Shown here piece by piece: positions 1 to 7,188 of a DNA stretch of 12,072 bases; position 1 is the first letter of the stretch; each line of letters opens with the position of its first letter. A model generated the notes under the pieces. The model ran no database searches and had not been told where the DNA came from. It was given only the letters and a program-made list of their open reading frames with translations. Location of the stretch: assembly GCA_021324715.1 (NCBI GenBank), contig JAJPIN010000115.1, forward strand, positions 1 through 12,072, given 5' to 3'. The DNA is from Nitrososphaeria archaeon. GTDB lineage: Archaea > Thermoproteota > Nitrososphaeria > Nitrososphaerales > Nitrososphaeraceae. A program made the translations under genes and the position numbers.

Positions 1-126
1 ATAGTTGGCACCGGTTCTGATTTTATAGTAGTTCTTAAGGGTAAAAACAGACTTTTGTTACAATTTAGCTCTCACAATTTAATAAAATTAAAAAAAGATA
101 CAACGCCATATGGTTCATCAGTATGA
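1..126 (+). CDS. 3' end of an unidentified gene (partial)
   Basis: Reading frame 1 is open from the first base of the window to a TGA at 124-126 and gives 41 residues. It begins IVGTGSDFIVVLKGKNRLLL and ends TPYGSSV. The mix of beta-branched hydrophobic, Gly, Lys and Asp residues looks like the last strands of a folded domain, followed by a Lys-rich, polar end. No family can be named from this fragment. It is on the same strand as top6B, about 70 bases upstream. Because A+T-rich sequence with a TATA-like stretch lies between them, it may be a separate transcription unit. The main uncertainty is that a 126-base open frame in AT-rich DNA could be chance; the protein-like composition argues against that. 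Confidence 0.5.
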   Translation: MVGTGSDFIVVLKGKNRLLLQFSSHNLIKLKKDTTPYGSSV

Positions 127-153
127 GTACATTTTATCGATATTCAGAACAAT

Positions 154-186
154 CTACATATTTTTGATAAAAAGTTAAATTTAGTA
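154..186 (+). promoter_or_regulatory. A/T-rich probable promoter of the topoisomerase VI operon
   Basis: Two TATA-like stretches precede the TTG start at 197: ACATATTTTTG near 155-165 and GTTAAATTTAG near 174-184. The first would place transcription start about ten bases before the TTG. Which one is used cannot be decided by eye, and no Shine-Dalgarno sequence is visible. Confidence 0.3.
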
Positions 187-196
187 ACATACAAAC

Positions 197-2116
197 TTGG
201 ACCAATTGACATCTAAAGTTACAACTGAAGTCTTAGAGAAAGGAACGAAACAAGTAAAAAATAATTTACAAATCCCTCAAAAACAAATAACAAAAATACG
301 TTACGATAAAAAGGCAGAATCAGAATTTTTTGTTGATAATTCTGCTCTGGCGGGTTTTACTGGTGAACGAATTCTCTATATGTCAGTGAGAGAGTTGATT
401 GAAAATTCATTAGATTCCTGCGAAATAAATCATATATTACCAGTTATTCATTTAAGATTAAAGCAGCTAGATCCGCTTAATGATTTATGGACTATATCTT
501 GTAAAGATAATGGCGTTGGAATACCATCAGAAAAAGTTCCTGTTGCAGTTTGTTCATTCTTAACTTCCGGAAAATATGTGGAAAAGCAACAAAGAGGGTT
601 ATTTGGAGTTGGTTTAAAAATGATAGCCGCCTTTTCGACCAAAGATACGGATCATCCTCTAAGGGTATGGTCCAAATCAGAAGAAGAATCAGAATACTAT
701 TTTGATCTCAGAACGGATATTGGAACAAATAAACCGATCACTCTCTTTAAAAAGAATGTTAAGAATGATGAATCACAATTAGAGTATGAAACTGGTTTTA
801 AAGTTGAAGCTGTACTACGCGCAAAATTATCGCCTGTAACAAAAAATAAAATCTATGACTATATTAGTCAAACAAGCATTGTAAATCCATATGCTAGAAT
901 TACCTTTGAAACAGATGACGGAAAGGTAACGTTCAAAAGAAGAACAGAGATTATGCCAAACCCTTCGAGGGAGGTACTACCACATCCTTCTGATATGGAT
1001 CTAAAAACTCTAAAGAAAGCTATTTTGAATTTTATGAATCAAAAGACAACATTGCAAGGAATCCTTTCCAATTCATTTCAAAAAATGTCCAATGATAAGG
1101 CTAAGGAAATTATATCAAAAGCTGGATTGCCGGTAAAACCAGCAGATAAATATGATGAACACGAATTGATTAGAGTAGTAAATATTTGCAAACATACAAA
1201 GTTTCAATCTCCAAACACCGACCATTTGAGCCCAATAGGAGAAAAGATTCTTACGGTTGGAATGACATCAGAATATTCAATTATTCTAAATAAGGAAACG
1301 GCTAATTCCGGAACTCAAACACAGTTATCTGCCAAGATATTAAAACCTGCACTAACTGCCTATTCTTCAAGAATATGCGTTGTGACTAATAGACCGACAA
1401 TTGTAGAATGTGGAATTGCATACGGGGGAGAAATTCAATCATTCAAACTCTTTAGATTTGCAAATAAAATTCCCCTTCTGTATGATGAGGGTTCTGATGT
1501 TGCACGAGAAGTGATTTCTGAAGTAGGTATAAATAAGATGGGAATTTCAAAAAAAGAGGTTAAAGAACAATATTCTCATGTAGAAACAAAATCTGATAGA
1601 ACAGTAGAATATCTTCCAATCCACATTTTCTTTCATATTTGTTCGACGAAAATCCCGTATAAAACCGCAGGAAAAGAGAGCATAGCATCAGAAGGTGATC
1701 TGAAAAAATACATGAAATCATGTTTATCAGATCTTTATAGAAAAGTGAGTGCTCAGATTAGAAGAGAATTAAAGTTAAAGGAGGATGAAAATAAGATAAG
1801 ACTTTACAAGCACTATATTCCATTCATAGTTAATGCAATATCTGAATCAATAAAAATTGATTCAAAAAGGCTATCAAATGCATTTCAAAATTTGGCAGAA
1901 AAATACGTTAGTGGTGAATTTACAAACATTACTAAACAGATTTTTCTTAATTCAGATCAAAATAAAAATGAAGAAAAAATCAAGAAGACTTTAGTAAGCA
2001 ATGGAGAAGATGGAAATAAACTAAGCAAATTTGATACCAGAACTAACATCCTAAAATCGAGTAATAAAATTAAACTAACCAAAGTCGAAGTGCCTCGCAA
2101 AGTTACTAAAAAATAA
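197..2116 (+). CDS. top6B: DNA topoisomerase VI subunit B (GHKL ATPase)
   Basis: This is the ATPase subunit of the type IIB topoisomerase A2B2, which passes one DNA duplex through another to relax and decatenate the chromosome. The GHKL domain is clear: N-box at residues 66-76 (E66, N70, D73), G1 box DNGVGIP at 104-110, and G2 box QQRGLFGVGLK at 131-141. An H2TH-like helical region follows at about 270-350. The transducer domain contains STKIP at 483-487, whose K485 is the likely gamma-phosphate-contacting lysine by analogy with GyrB. Translation starts at a TTG; an in-frame TAA just upstream at 185-187 rules out a longer form, and a second TTG at 206 is an alternative. At 639 residues it is longer than the usual roughly 530, with about 40 polar N-terminal residues before the GHKL fold and a Lys/Asn-rich tail from about 585. 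It is followed after 13 bases by top6A, so the subunits are probably co-transcribed. Confidence 0.95.
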   Translation: MDQLTSKVTTEVLEKGTKQVKNNLQIPQKQITKIRYDKKAESEFFVDNSALAGFTGERILYMSVRELIENSLDSCEINHILPVIHLRLKQLDPLNDLWTISCKDNGVGIPSEKVPVAVCSFLTSGKYVEKQQRGLFGVGLKMIAAFSTKDTDHPLRVWSKSEEESEYYFDLRTDIGTNKPITLFKKNVKNDESQLEYETGFKVEAVLRAKLSPVTKNKIYDYISQTSIVNPYARITFETDDGKVTFKRRTEIMPNPSREVLPHPSDMDLKTLKKAILNFMNQKTTLQGILSNSFQKMSNDKAKEIISKAGLPVKPADKYDEHELIRVVNICKHTKFQSPNTDHLSPIGEKILTVGMTSEYSIILNKETANSGTQTQLSAKILKPALTAYSSRICVVTNRPTIVECGIAYGGEIQSFKLFRFANKIPLLYDEGSDVAREVISEVGINKMGISKKEVKEQYSHVETKSDRTVEYLPIHIFFHICSTKIPYKTAGKESIASEGDLKKYMKSCLSDLYRKVSAQIRRELKLKEDENKIRLYKHYIPFIVNAISESIKIDSKRLSNAFQNLAEKYVSGEFTNITKQIFLNSDQNKNEEKIKKTLVSNGEDGNKLSKFDTRTNILKSSNKIKLTKVEVPRKVTKK

Positions 2117-2129
2117 AATTTAGATTATC

Positions 2130-3236
2130 ATGTCTCCTAAAGATAAACGACATCAAGAAATAATTAACAAAATCAGGAAAATAATGAAAAATGTTGGAGA
2201 CGATGTTCTTGTTGAGGGCATTATGCCAAGTCTTGAAATTCCAAAAGTTGGCTATGATAACACTGTCTGGTCAGATGAGAAGAGAATGCTTACTATAGGT
2301 AACAAAACAGTTCAGATTGGTCCAAATAGCTCAAAGAAGATACCAACATTTGCACAATATTTAGTCATGGCAAATGCTATTAGAAAATTGTTAGACGAAG
2401 AAATGGAAAGTACAATAAGAGGGATGTACTATGCTACCCTAAGTACAGTCGGGGATGAAAAAAATCAGCAAAAATTCTGGAGTGGTCAAGATGATTCTGA
2501 TGATGCAATAAAAGCAATTGAGCTCTTGACAAATGTTCCCAGGGAAGAATTTGCTGTTACTTCCAAACCTAAAGGTATGATTTCAGGGCCCATCACTCTT
2601 AGTGTGGGAGGTGATCTAATTGATTGTAATCTTGGAAGCAGAGCAACTTCCCAACTGATTCCCACAAATATTCGAGATCTTGAAATTGTGAATGTGAAGG
2701 CAGATTTTGTAATGGTCGTCGAGAAAGACACAGTACTGAACAATATTAGAAAATCGGGTTTTATACAAAAATATAACGCGATCTTGCTAACCGGGTCGGG
2801 GGAGCCAGATCGAGCTACCAGAATGATGGTTAAGATGCTAAATGAAAAGTGGAAGAAGCCTGTAGTCATATTTGCTGATGCTGATCCTTGGGGGCTGGGG
2901 ATTGCATTAAGATACAAAATAGGGAGTGAATCTCTAAGTTACGACAGTGATAGATTGGTAACACCAAACTCAAAGGTTCTAGGGATGATGTTTTCTGATA
3001 TTGACGAATACAATATACCGAAGGTTGCTAGGCTTGTTGCTACTCAAGAGGATCTAAACAGAGCTAATGATATGAAGAAAAAACCATGGCTTCAGGATAA
3101 ACGATGGAAGCGTGAATTGAACCTATTTTTGGAACATAAAGAAAAATGCGAATTGGACGCTTTCTTCAAATATGGATTTAAGTATTTAGCAGACACCTAT
3201 TTACCAAACAAATTGAGGGAAGCAGGCGTTATCTGA
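2130..3236 (+). CDS. top6A: DNA topoisomerase VI subunit A (Spo11-like cleavage subunit)
   Basis: This is the DNA-cleaving subunit of topoisomerase VI and a homologue of eukaryotic Spo11. It forms a tyrosyl-DNA linkage during double-strand passage. The 5Y-CAP winged-helix domain carries the RxxYY motif as RGMYY at residues 97-101; by family knowledge the second tyrosine, Y101, is the nucleophile. The Toprim domain supplies the metal site: E198 in VVEKD, and D250 and D252 in FADADPWG. The length of 368 residues is normal for the family. The ATG at 2130 lies 13 bases after the top6B stop with no obvious ribosome binding site, so it is read here as the second gene of a two-gene operon. Its 3' end faces the convergent glycosyltransferase gene across a 43-base gap with no clear terminator hairpin. 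No missing catalytic residue is seen. Confidence 0.95.
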   Translation: MSPKDKRHQEIINKIRKIMKNVGDDVLVEGIMPSLEIPKVGYDNTVWSDEKRMLTIGNKTVQIGPNSSKKIPTFAQYLVMANAIRKLLDEEMESTIRGMYYATLSTVGDEKNQQKFWSGQDDSDDAIKAIELLTNVPREEFAVTSKPKGMISGPITLSVGGDLIDCNLGSRATSQLIPTNIRDLEIVNVKADFVMVVEKDTVLNNIRKSGFIQKYNAILLTGSGEPDRATRMMVKMLNEKWKKPVVIFADADPWGLGIALRYKIGSESLSYDSDRLVTPNSKVLGMMFSDIDEYNIPKVARLVATQEDLNRANDMKKKPWLQDKRWKRELNLFLEHKEKCELDAFFKYGFKYLADTYLPNKLREAGVI

Positions 3237-3279
3237 TACATCATCTGGACATACTATCCACGCTTATTTCCTAAACATA

Positions 3280-4809
3280 TCAAGCAAGAGGATCGTTTGC
3301 CCTTACATCTTGTATACTATATTTTGATGATGGTCCTAAATACAGACCAGCATTATTTTTATTGTTTCTGGATTGGACTATACTAAGGTATGCGACGTAA
3401 ATAAATCCAATTGTTTGTAACGCAATTAGCGGAACAAATATGGGATTTCCAGATAACAAAGATATAGCTATTGTCATGCACCCATAAGCGCCAAAAAACA
3501 TCTCTAATAGAGTGGTTTTTGTAAACGGAAGTGCATATTTGTTGCCACTCCAGTCTTGATGTTTTTCCATTATCCCAAATTTAGGCGTTCTTAAGAACTC
3601 ATTACTTCTACCCAGCATGGCGTCAAATATTGCAACAGAATTGTTAATCGAAATGCCAGTTGCATAAAATATCATAAACAAATAATGAAGTGCTTTTGTC
3701 CTCCAGTTCTCCCGCCAAATTTTTCTAATCATAAATAAATACGTAGCTGGACCTAGTAGAAGATATATAACGATACCAATCGCTGGGGCCCAAGCAGTAT
3801 CATATATCTGATAGTTCACCAACAGCAATATGGGAAATATGAGGAATTGTATTAGAAATAAAGGATTAATAATATGCTTTGTCAGTTGAATGAATATCTG
3901 GATCTTAGTATCTATCGGGAGTTTTCTGTGAGATAGTAGGATTATCAAAAGTTTCTTGGCTACTTGTATTGAGCCTTTTGCCCACCTGAATTGCTGACGT
4001 TTTGCGGCATTCATTTGAACTGGCAGTTCCGCATTTACCACCAGATCCTCATCAAAGATACACTTCCAACCTTTCATCTGGGCACGGAAACTCAAATCTA
4101 AATCTTCGACGAGTGTGCTAGTATGCCACCCTCCTGCATCTTTTATACATAACGTCCTCCAGACACCAGCAGTTCCATTAAAATTCATAAAAAGGTGTGT
4201 TAGACTCTTTGCCTTTTGTTCTATAAAAAAATGAAAGTCCAAAGACACAGCTTGTGCTTTTGTCAAAATTGAATACATTTCGTTAAGATGGCCCCACCTT
4301 CCCTGAACTAGTCCAATCCTGGAATCATCAAAATAACCAAGTGCTTTTCTTAAAAAATCGCTCGCGGGAATAAAATCTGCATCAAATATAGCAATAAATT
4401 CTCCTTTGGCAAATTTTAATCCTTCTTTGAGTGCACCAGCTTTGTATCCAGATCTGTTTAGCCTATGATAAGCAGTTATGTTGAATCCTAATTTTTTATA
4501 GTCAGCAACTAAAGTTTCAACGATATCTGCGGTTTCGTCATCCGAATCATCAAGGACCTGTATTTCCATACGATCTTTCGGAAAATCCATGCTACAGATT
4601 GCTTGAATTAGACGACCTGCCACATATCTTTCATTATAAATTGGCAACTGAATTGTTACTAGTGGGAATGTCTTAACTGAAAGTTTCATTTTCTTTTTAA
4701 TTTTAAAATTTTCTGAATTCTTAATTGACATATAACTCAGATAATTAAAATTCAAAGTGTAAACTGTCATTACCCAAGCTATTGCCATTAAAACATAGTA
4801 CAAGAACAC
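3280..4809 (-). CDS. membrane-bound family 2 glycosyltransferase, cellulose/mannan-synthase-like
   Basis: This is a processive-type GT2 enzyme that transfers sugars from nucleotide donors onto a growing polysaccharide or lipid acceptor at the cytoplasmic membrane. All hallmark motifs are present: D87-D88 in QVLDDSDDE, DAD at 143-145, the acid ED at 235-236 in LVEDLDLSF, and QQFRW at 272-276. One hydrophobic segment lies at the N terminus (about 1-27), and about four or five follow the catalytic domain (about 312-334, 340-362, 375-395, 434-452, 456-478). This is the layout of CSLA mannan synthases and bacterial glucosyltransferases. The start is a GTG, with an in-frame TAG 21 bases upstream; an ATG at codon 8 would shorten the first membrane helix. 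It is a single gene with its own TATA box. A role in extracellular polysaccharide is likely, but the sugar and product cannot be told from sequence. Confidence 0.9.
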   Translation of the reverse strand: MFLYYVLMAIAWVMTVYTLNFNYLSYMSIKNSENFKIKKKMKLSVKTFPLVTIQLPIYNERYVAGRLIQAICSMDFPKDRMEIQVLDDSDDETADIVETLVADYKKLGFNITAYHRLNRSGYKAGALKEGLKFAKGEFIAIFDADFIPASDFLRKALGYFDDSRIGLVQGRWGHLNEMYSILTKAQAVSLDFHFFIEQKAKSLTHLFMNFNGTAGVWRTLCIKDAGGWHTSTLVEDLDLSFRAQMKGWKCIFDEDLVVNAELPVQMNAAKRQQFRWAKGSIQVAKKLLIILLSHRKLPIDTKIQIFIQLTKHIINPLFLIQFLIFPILLLVNYQIYDTAWAPAIGIVIYLLLGPATYLFMIRKIWRENWRTKALHYLFMIFYATGISINNSVAIFDAMLGRSNEFLRTPKFGIMEKHQDWSGNKYALPFTKTTLLEMFFGAYGCMTIAISLLSGNPIFVPLIALQTIGFIYVAYLSIVQSRNNKNNAGLYLGPSSKYSIQDVRANDPLA

Positions 4810-4860
4810 GCTAAATTCTGATATTATCTTCTATCACTACCCATTGTAAAAATGTACAAG

Positions 4861-4872
4861 TAAATATTTATA
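4861..4872 (-). promoter_or_regulatory. TATA box of the glycosyltransferase gene
   Basis: Read on the minus strand this is TATAAATATTTA, a near-ideal archaeal TATA element, preceded by GAACC. Its centre is about 57 bases before the GTG start, so the mRNA would carry a leader of roughly 30 bases. It lies in the 89-base gap after the ferredoxin-fusion gene, which implies separate transcription. Confidence 0.6.
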
Positions 4873-4898
4873 GGTTCACTGCAAGCCTAAGTATCCAA

Positions 4899-5921
4899 CT
4901 AGCTTTTCTGGAATATCTTTACACATTGAGGAGGACAAACATTTTCGCAAGCCATGCAGAAAATGCAATCTTTTTCTCTAATCATGAATGGTTTTTTCTC
5001 CGAAGCAGGATGTCCTGGGGTATCTAGCCACTCATAAACATTTACAGGACATGCTTCAATACAAGCACCGTCAGCGACACAAATATCAAAATCCACTGTA
5101 ACCTCTGTTCCCCAAATCCCAAGCTGTCCTGGAGGATCAACTGGTCCCCATACCTTTATCCCCTGAAAGGCTCCCGTTACTTGGCGTTTTGATTTAAAAT
5201 CAGGGTCTATAGGACCTTCTATCTTCGAATATGAATTTCCTGTTCCAACAAGTGAGATGCTCGTATTTCCGTCCGTCATTGCTGGTGGTGTCTGAGTGGG
5301 CGTTGTAACCGCAGGCGGACTTGACTGAAATTCAGGTTTGGAAGCATCCTTGTCTGGAGTTTTTACATCTTGTGCAAGAGAGGCGTCGCGAGATATTGGT
5401 TTCTTTCTCAGCGGGGTCATTTCGTCCAATTTTTTTAATGCATCATCTGGTGATAATTTTTGTGACTTTTTGTAATGTTCAATCAGTTTATCGCCTATTT
5501 TAGAGTTCCAAATTATCGTGTCAATAATTACTTTTGCATTAGTATCTGTTTTTTGTCTGTAATTTTTTATCCAATAGTGGTCCCCAAAAAATTCCAAAGG
5601 CTTGATTTGGTAAATAATATCTACAACATCACCTGTCACAATTTCAACTGTTATCTCTAGATTTGCTTCGACATCTTGCTGAGTTATTGCATCAATACCG
5701 TTTTCGGTCCATCTGTCTGTGACATAGATGCGATCAGCGTATGAATCAACTTTGAACCCTGAGCTTTTTAGACTATTAATTATAGAGCTAATATCAGATT
5801 TACTTGTAATTTCAACCGGGATTCTGAAAATTCCTAATCTAGATCCATGTAATGGATAAACCCCTCTTTTTGCCACCTCTGAAAGCATTACCCAGACGCG
5901 ATCTTTCAACAGAGCGGACAT
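4899..5921 (-). CDS. unknown N-terminal domain fused to a zinc-ferredoxin-like di-cluster ferredoxin
   Basis: This is a probable cytoplasmic electron carrier. Residues 1-170 form an alpha/beta domain I do not recognise. Residues about 172-225 are a Pro/Thr/Ser/Gln-rich linker. Residues about 236-340 match Sulfolobus 7Fe zinc ferredoxin end to end, including KVWGPVDPP, TPGHPASEKK and CIFCMAC. Cluster ligands are intact: C281, D284, C287 and C291, then C319, C322, C325 and C329-P. The Asp in the second position of the first motif is the arrangement that carries a [3Fe-4S] cluster in the Sulfolobus protein. From my recollection of that protein, its zinc ligands H16, H19, H34 and D76 align without gaps to F252, I255, W270 and F312, so no zinc site is expected. 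The protein is about three times the usual ferredoxin length. The ATG at 5921 is well placed behind a TATA-like element. Partner enzymes are not evident from the neighbours. Confidence 0.85.
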   Translation of the reverse strand: MSALLKDRVWVMLSEVAKRGVYPLHGSRLGIFRIPVEITSKSDISSIINSLKSSGFKVDSYADRIYVTDRWTENGIDAITQQDVEANLEITVEIVTGDVVDIIYQIKPLEFFGDHYWIKNYRQKTDTNAKVIIDTIIWNSKIGDKLIEHYKKSQKLSPDDALKKLDEMTPLRKKPISRDASLAQDVKTPDKDASKPEFQSSPPAVTTPTQTPPAMTDGNTSISLVGTGNSYSKIEGPIDPDFKSKRQVTGAFQGIKVWGPVDPPGQLGIWGTEVTVDFDICVADGACIEACPVNVYEWLDTPGHPASEKKPFMIREKDCIFCMACENVCPPQCVKIFQKS

Positions 5922-5931
5922 AACTCAACTA

Positions 5932-5960
5932 ATTTCGATATGTGCTAAAAGTATTTCGAT
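5932..5960 (-). promoter_or_regulatory. promoter region of the ferredoxin fusion with paired ATTTCGAT repeats
   Basis: On the minus strand AATACTTTTAG (5945-5955) is a TATA-like element centred about 28 bases before the ATG at 5921, which suits leaderless transcription. An 8-base direct repeat, ATTTCGAT on the plus strand, occurs at 5932-5939 and 5953-5960, 21 bases apart (two helical turns). It flanks the TATA-like core and could be an operator. This is inferred from spacing only. Confidence 0.35.
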
Positions 5961-6092
5961 CAACGCCCTATAGCGAATGTCCTCATTTCTGGTCTAGTGC
6001 ATTTTAATCAAGAACATCGTCACCTGTGGAAAAATCGGTATATTCTATTTCATTATTCAGGCTGGAAACTATTCGTCAAACTCAAATGATTT

Positions 6093-6338
6093 ATGAAAAC
6101 ACGAAATTTCATCGTGATTCTGCTCCAGATATCAGATCTTCTCCTGAATCTAATGCTCCATTATTATTTTAATCATGCGATACAGAGTTCTGGATTAATT
6201 GATATATTGAATACAGTACCGAGTGTATACAGTACCGAATTCAAAGTAATCAGTACGCATATGTCACTTTCTGGTTTAAATATCCAATGGCCTAACGGTG
6301 AACTCGAAATTTTAAACAATCTAGCATTATTTTTTTAA
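6093..6338 (+). pseudogene. doubtful ORF, possibly a remnant with an ASPIC/UnbV-like end
   Basis: The frame encodes 81 residues from an ATG. The first third is rich in Leu, Ile and Tyr. The end reads LNIQWPNGELEILNNLAL, which resembles the xIRWPxGxxxxLxN strand pair that closes ASPIC/UnbV domains of FG-GAP/CRTAC1-type secreted proteins. A shifted frame just upstream (about 6238-6270) reads QSNQYAYVTF, reminiscent of the SQN-YVHFG strand of the same domain, so a frameshifted relic is possible. The DNA carries a 12-base direct repeat, ATACAGTACCGA, at 6211-6222 and 6227-6238. There is no obvious promoter. It may be no gene at all; the resemblance is from memory and weak. Confidence 0.2.
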
Positions 6339-6426
6339 ATACCTATTCCTCATAAAAAATAGATTTAAATTCTATTCTATGATCGAGTTTTATTAATCCA
6401 TTTTTATATTTTTCAGGTGAATAAGT

Positions 6427-6458
6427 TAAGATTGGATAAGATAATGTATCCGATTTTA
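6427..6458. repeat. 12-bp hairpin in the gap before the tRNA gene
   Basis: TAAGATTGGATA at 6427-6438 pairs with TATCCGATTTTA at 6447-6458 across an 8-base loop, AGATAATG. The stem is 12 pairs, two of them G-T wobbles. Wobbles conserve pairing in RNA rather than DNA, which slightly favours a transcribed structure. The rest of 6339-6632 is A/T-rich with no credible ORF; this hairpin is the only structure I noted there besides the tRNA promoter. Confidence 0.4.
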
Positions 6459-6597
6459 TAATTCACGTTCTAGTTCACAGAAACAAAATCTGATCTCCTG
6501 GTGTAATAATTATCTGCATATAGCGTTTATACTGGAATCATGGAACTAAAAATTGTGATATCAAATGTATTATTTCATTCATATTTGATTAAAAGCA

Positions 6598-6606
6598 CTT
6601 AAATTA
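6598..6606 (+). promoter_or_regulatory. TATA-like box of the tRNA-Ala gene
   Basis: CTTAAATTA is preceded by the purine-rich stretch AAAAGCA, which could act as a BRE. Its centre is about 31 bases before the first base of the tRNA. This fits transcription starting at or a few bases before the 5' end of the tRNA. Confidence 0.35.
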
Positions 6607-6632
6607 TCAAGCAAAAAAATATTTTGTTTGTT

Positions 6633-6740
6633 GGGCCGATAGTTTAGCCTGGTAGAATACCTGCCTTGCATGTAAATGTAATAGTGTCACATTTACAGAG
6701 GATACGTAGGTGGTCGTGGGTTCAAATCCCACTCGGTCCA
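6633..6740 (+). tRNA. tRNA-Ala (UGC) with a 34-nt intron after position 37
   Basis: The acceptor stem GGGCCGA (6633-6639) pairs with TCGGTCC (6733-6739), and A6740 is the discriminator base. The third pair is G3:U70 (6635/6737), the alanine identity determinant. The D stem is GTTT/GAAT. The anticodon stem CCTGC (6660-6664) pairs with GTAGG (6706-6710), the anticodon TGC is at 6667-6669, and the T arm is GTGGG-TTCAAAT-CCCAC (6716-6732). The intron is 6671-6704, or 6670-6703 with the same product because both boundaries carry A. It folds as a 9-bp hairpin (6671-6679 with 6689-6697). CCTT (6664-6667) can pair with GAGG (6698-6701), which leaves GCA and ATA as bulges, a bulge-helix-bulge-like substrate for the archaeal splicing endonuclease. 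The mature tRNA is 74 bases. CCA is not encoded after A73. Confidence 0.95.
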
Positions 6741-6872
6741 TCTTTGGTATTTCCAGCATGTGATTGTCTTAGCGTTTGTTCTTAACTCTTTAATTAGTGT
6801 TATAGATAAAATTACACAAACAAATTTCGCAACAAGATCCTGATCTTTTCTTAGTAATTGTTGTAACGCACC

Positions 6873-6893
6873 TCTAATATATTATGTATAAAA
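6873..6893 (+). promoter_or_regulatory. TATA box of the secreted-protein gene
   Basis: TAATATATTA (about 6875-6884) is centred 25-26 bases before the ATG at 6904. A second TATA-like run, TGTATAAAAG, follows at 6885-6894. Use of the first would start the mRNA at or next to the ATG, giving a leaderless transcript. Confidence 0.45.
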
Positions 6894-6903
6894 GATCAAG
6901 TCA

Positions 6904-7188
6904 ATGAATATTGCAAGTATGACAATTATTTTAGTATTTGCGCTTACAGTAACACTAGTGTCCACTACAGTATTAAGCGGAATGCCACAAGCTAGGGCAG
7001 AGGACGATAATAACGTACAAGTAAATAATGAAAAGCAGCAAATTAACAAGTGTAAAAATAATTCAGAAATTAGCGGTACTAAAGTGGAATGTAATAATAT
7101 AATTGTGTACGGTGTGGTCTGTATGCCGGGATCAGTATGCCATTTAGAAAGGTTTGATGTCCCATTCGTATTAGCCACGCCCTTCTAG
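6904..7188 (+). CDS. small secreted four-cysteine protein
   Basis: The protein has 94 residues. Residues 1-32 form a typical Sec signal peptide: a short N-region, a hydrophobic core of about 20 residues rich in Ile, Val, Leu and Thr, and a probable cleavage after ARA at 30-32. The mature part starts with an acidic, Asn/Gln-rich stretch and then a small domain with C50, C63, C73 and C79, which could form two disulfides outside the membrane. The ATG is supported by a TATA box placed for leaderless transcription. The function is unknown; short exported Cys proteins with an INKCKNNS...KVECNN type core are, as I recall, common in Nitrososphaera-type archaea. Its stop codon overlaps the stop of a convergent minus-strand frame inside CTAG at 7185-7188. 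The reverse-strand frame over this gene is a shadow. Confidence 0.7.
   Translation: MNIASMTIILVFALTVTLVSTTVLSGMPQARAEDDNNVQVNNEKQQINKCKNNSEISGTKVECNNIIVYGVVCMPGSVCHLERFDVPFVLATPF

Noticed and set aside
2486..2917. 143-residue minus-strand open frame inside top6A
   Set aside because: It is antisense to the conserved Toprim region of top6A, has biased Ser/Ile/Phe composition and no recognisable motif.
5321..5660. Two short plus-strand frames opposite the ferredoxin fusion
   Set aside because: They have low-complexity aromatic composition, no promoter, and are antisense to the linker and N-terminal domain.
6540..6602. 20-codon ATG frame just before the tRNA
   Set aside because: Too short, no motif, and it overlaps the likely tRNA promoter.
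5922..6632. CRISPR array or mobile-element ends
   Set aside because: Only a single 12-base tandem pair and isolated hairpins are present, with no regular repeat-spacer pattern, terminal inverted repeats or transposase.
6834..6849. AAGAT/ATCTT mini-hairpin with a T-run after the tRNA gene, as a terminator
   Set aside because: The stem has only 5 A/T-rich pairs and lies nearly 100 bases past the tRNA end; archaeal tRNA transcripts usually end at nearer T-runs.
6882..7178. 98-residue minus-strand frame opposite the secreted-protein gene
   Set aside because: The plus-strand frame has a signal peptide, ordered cysteines and a correctly placed TATA box; the reverse frame reads as its mirror image.
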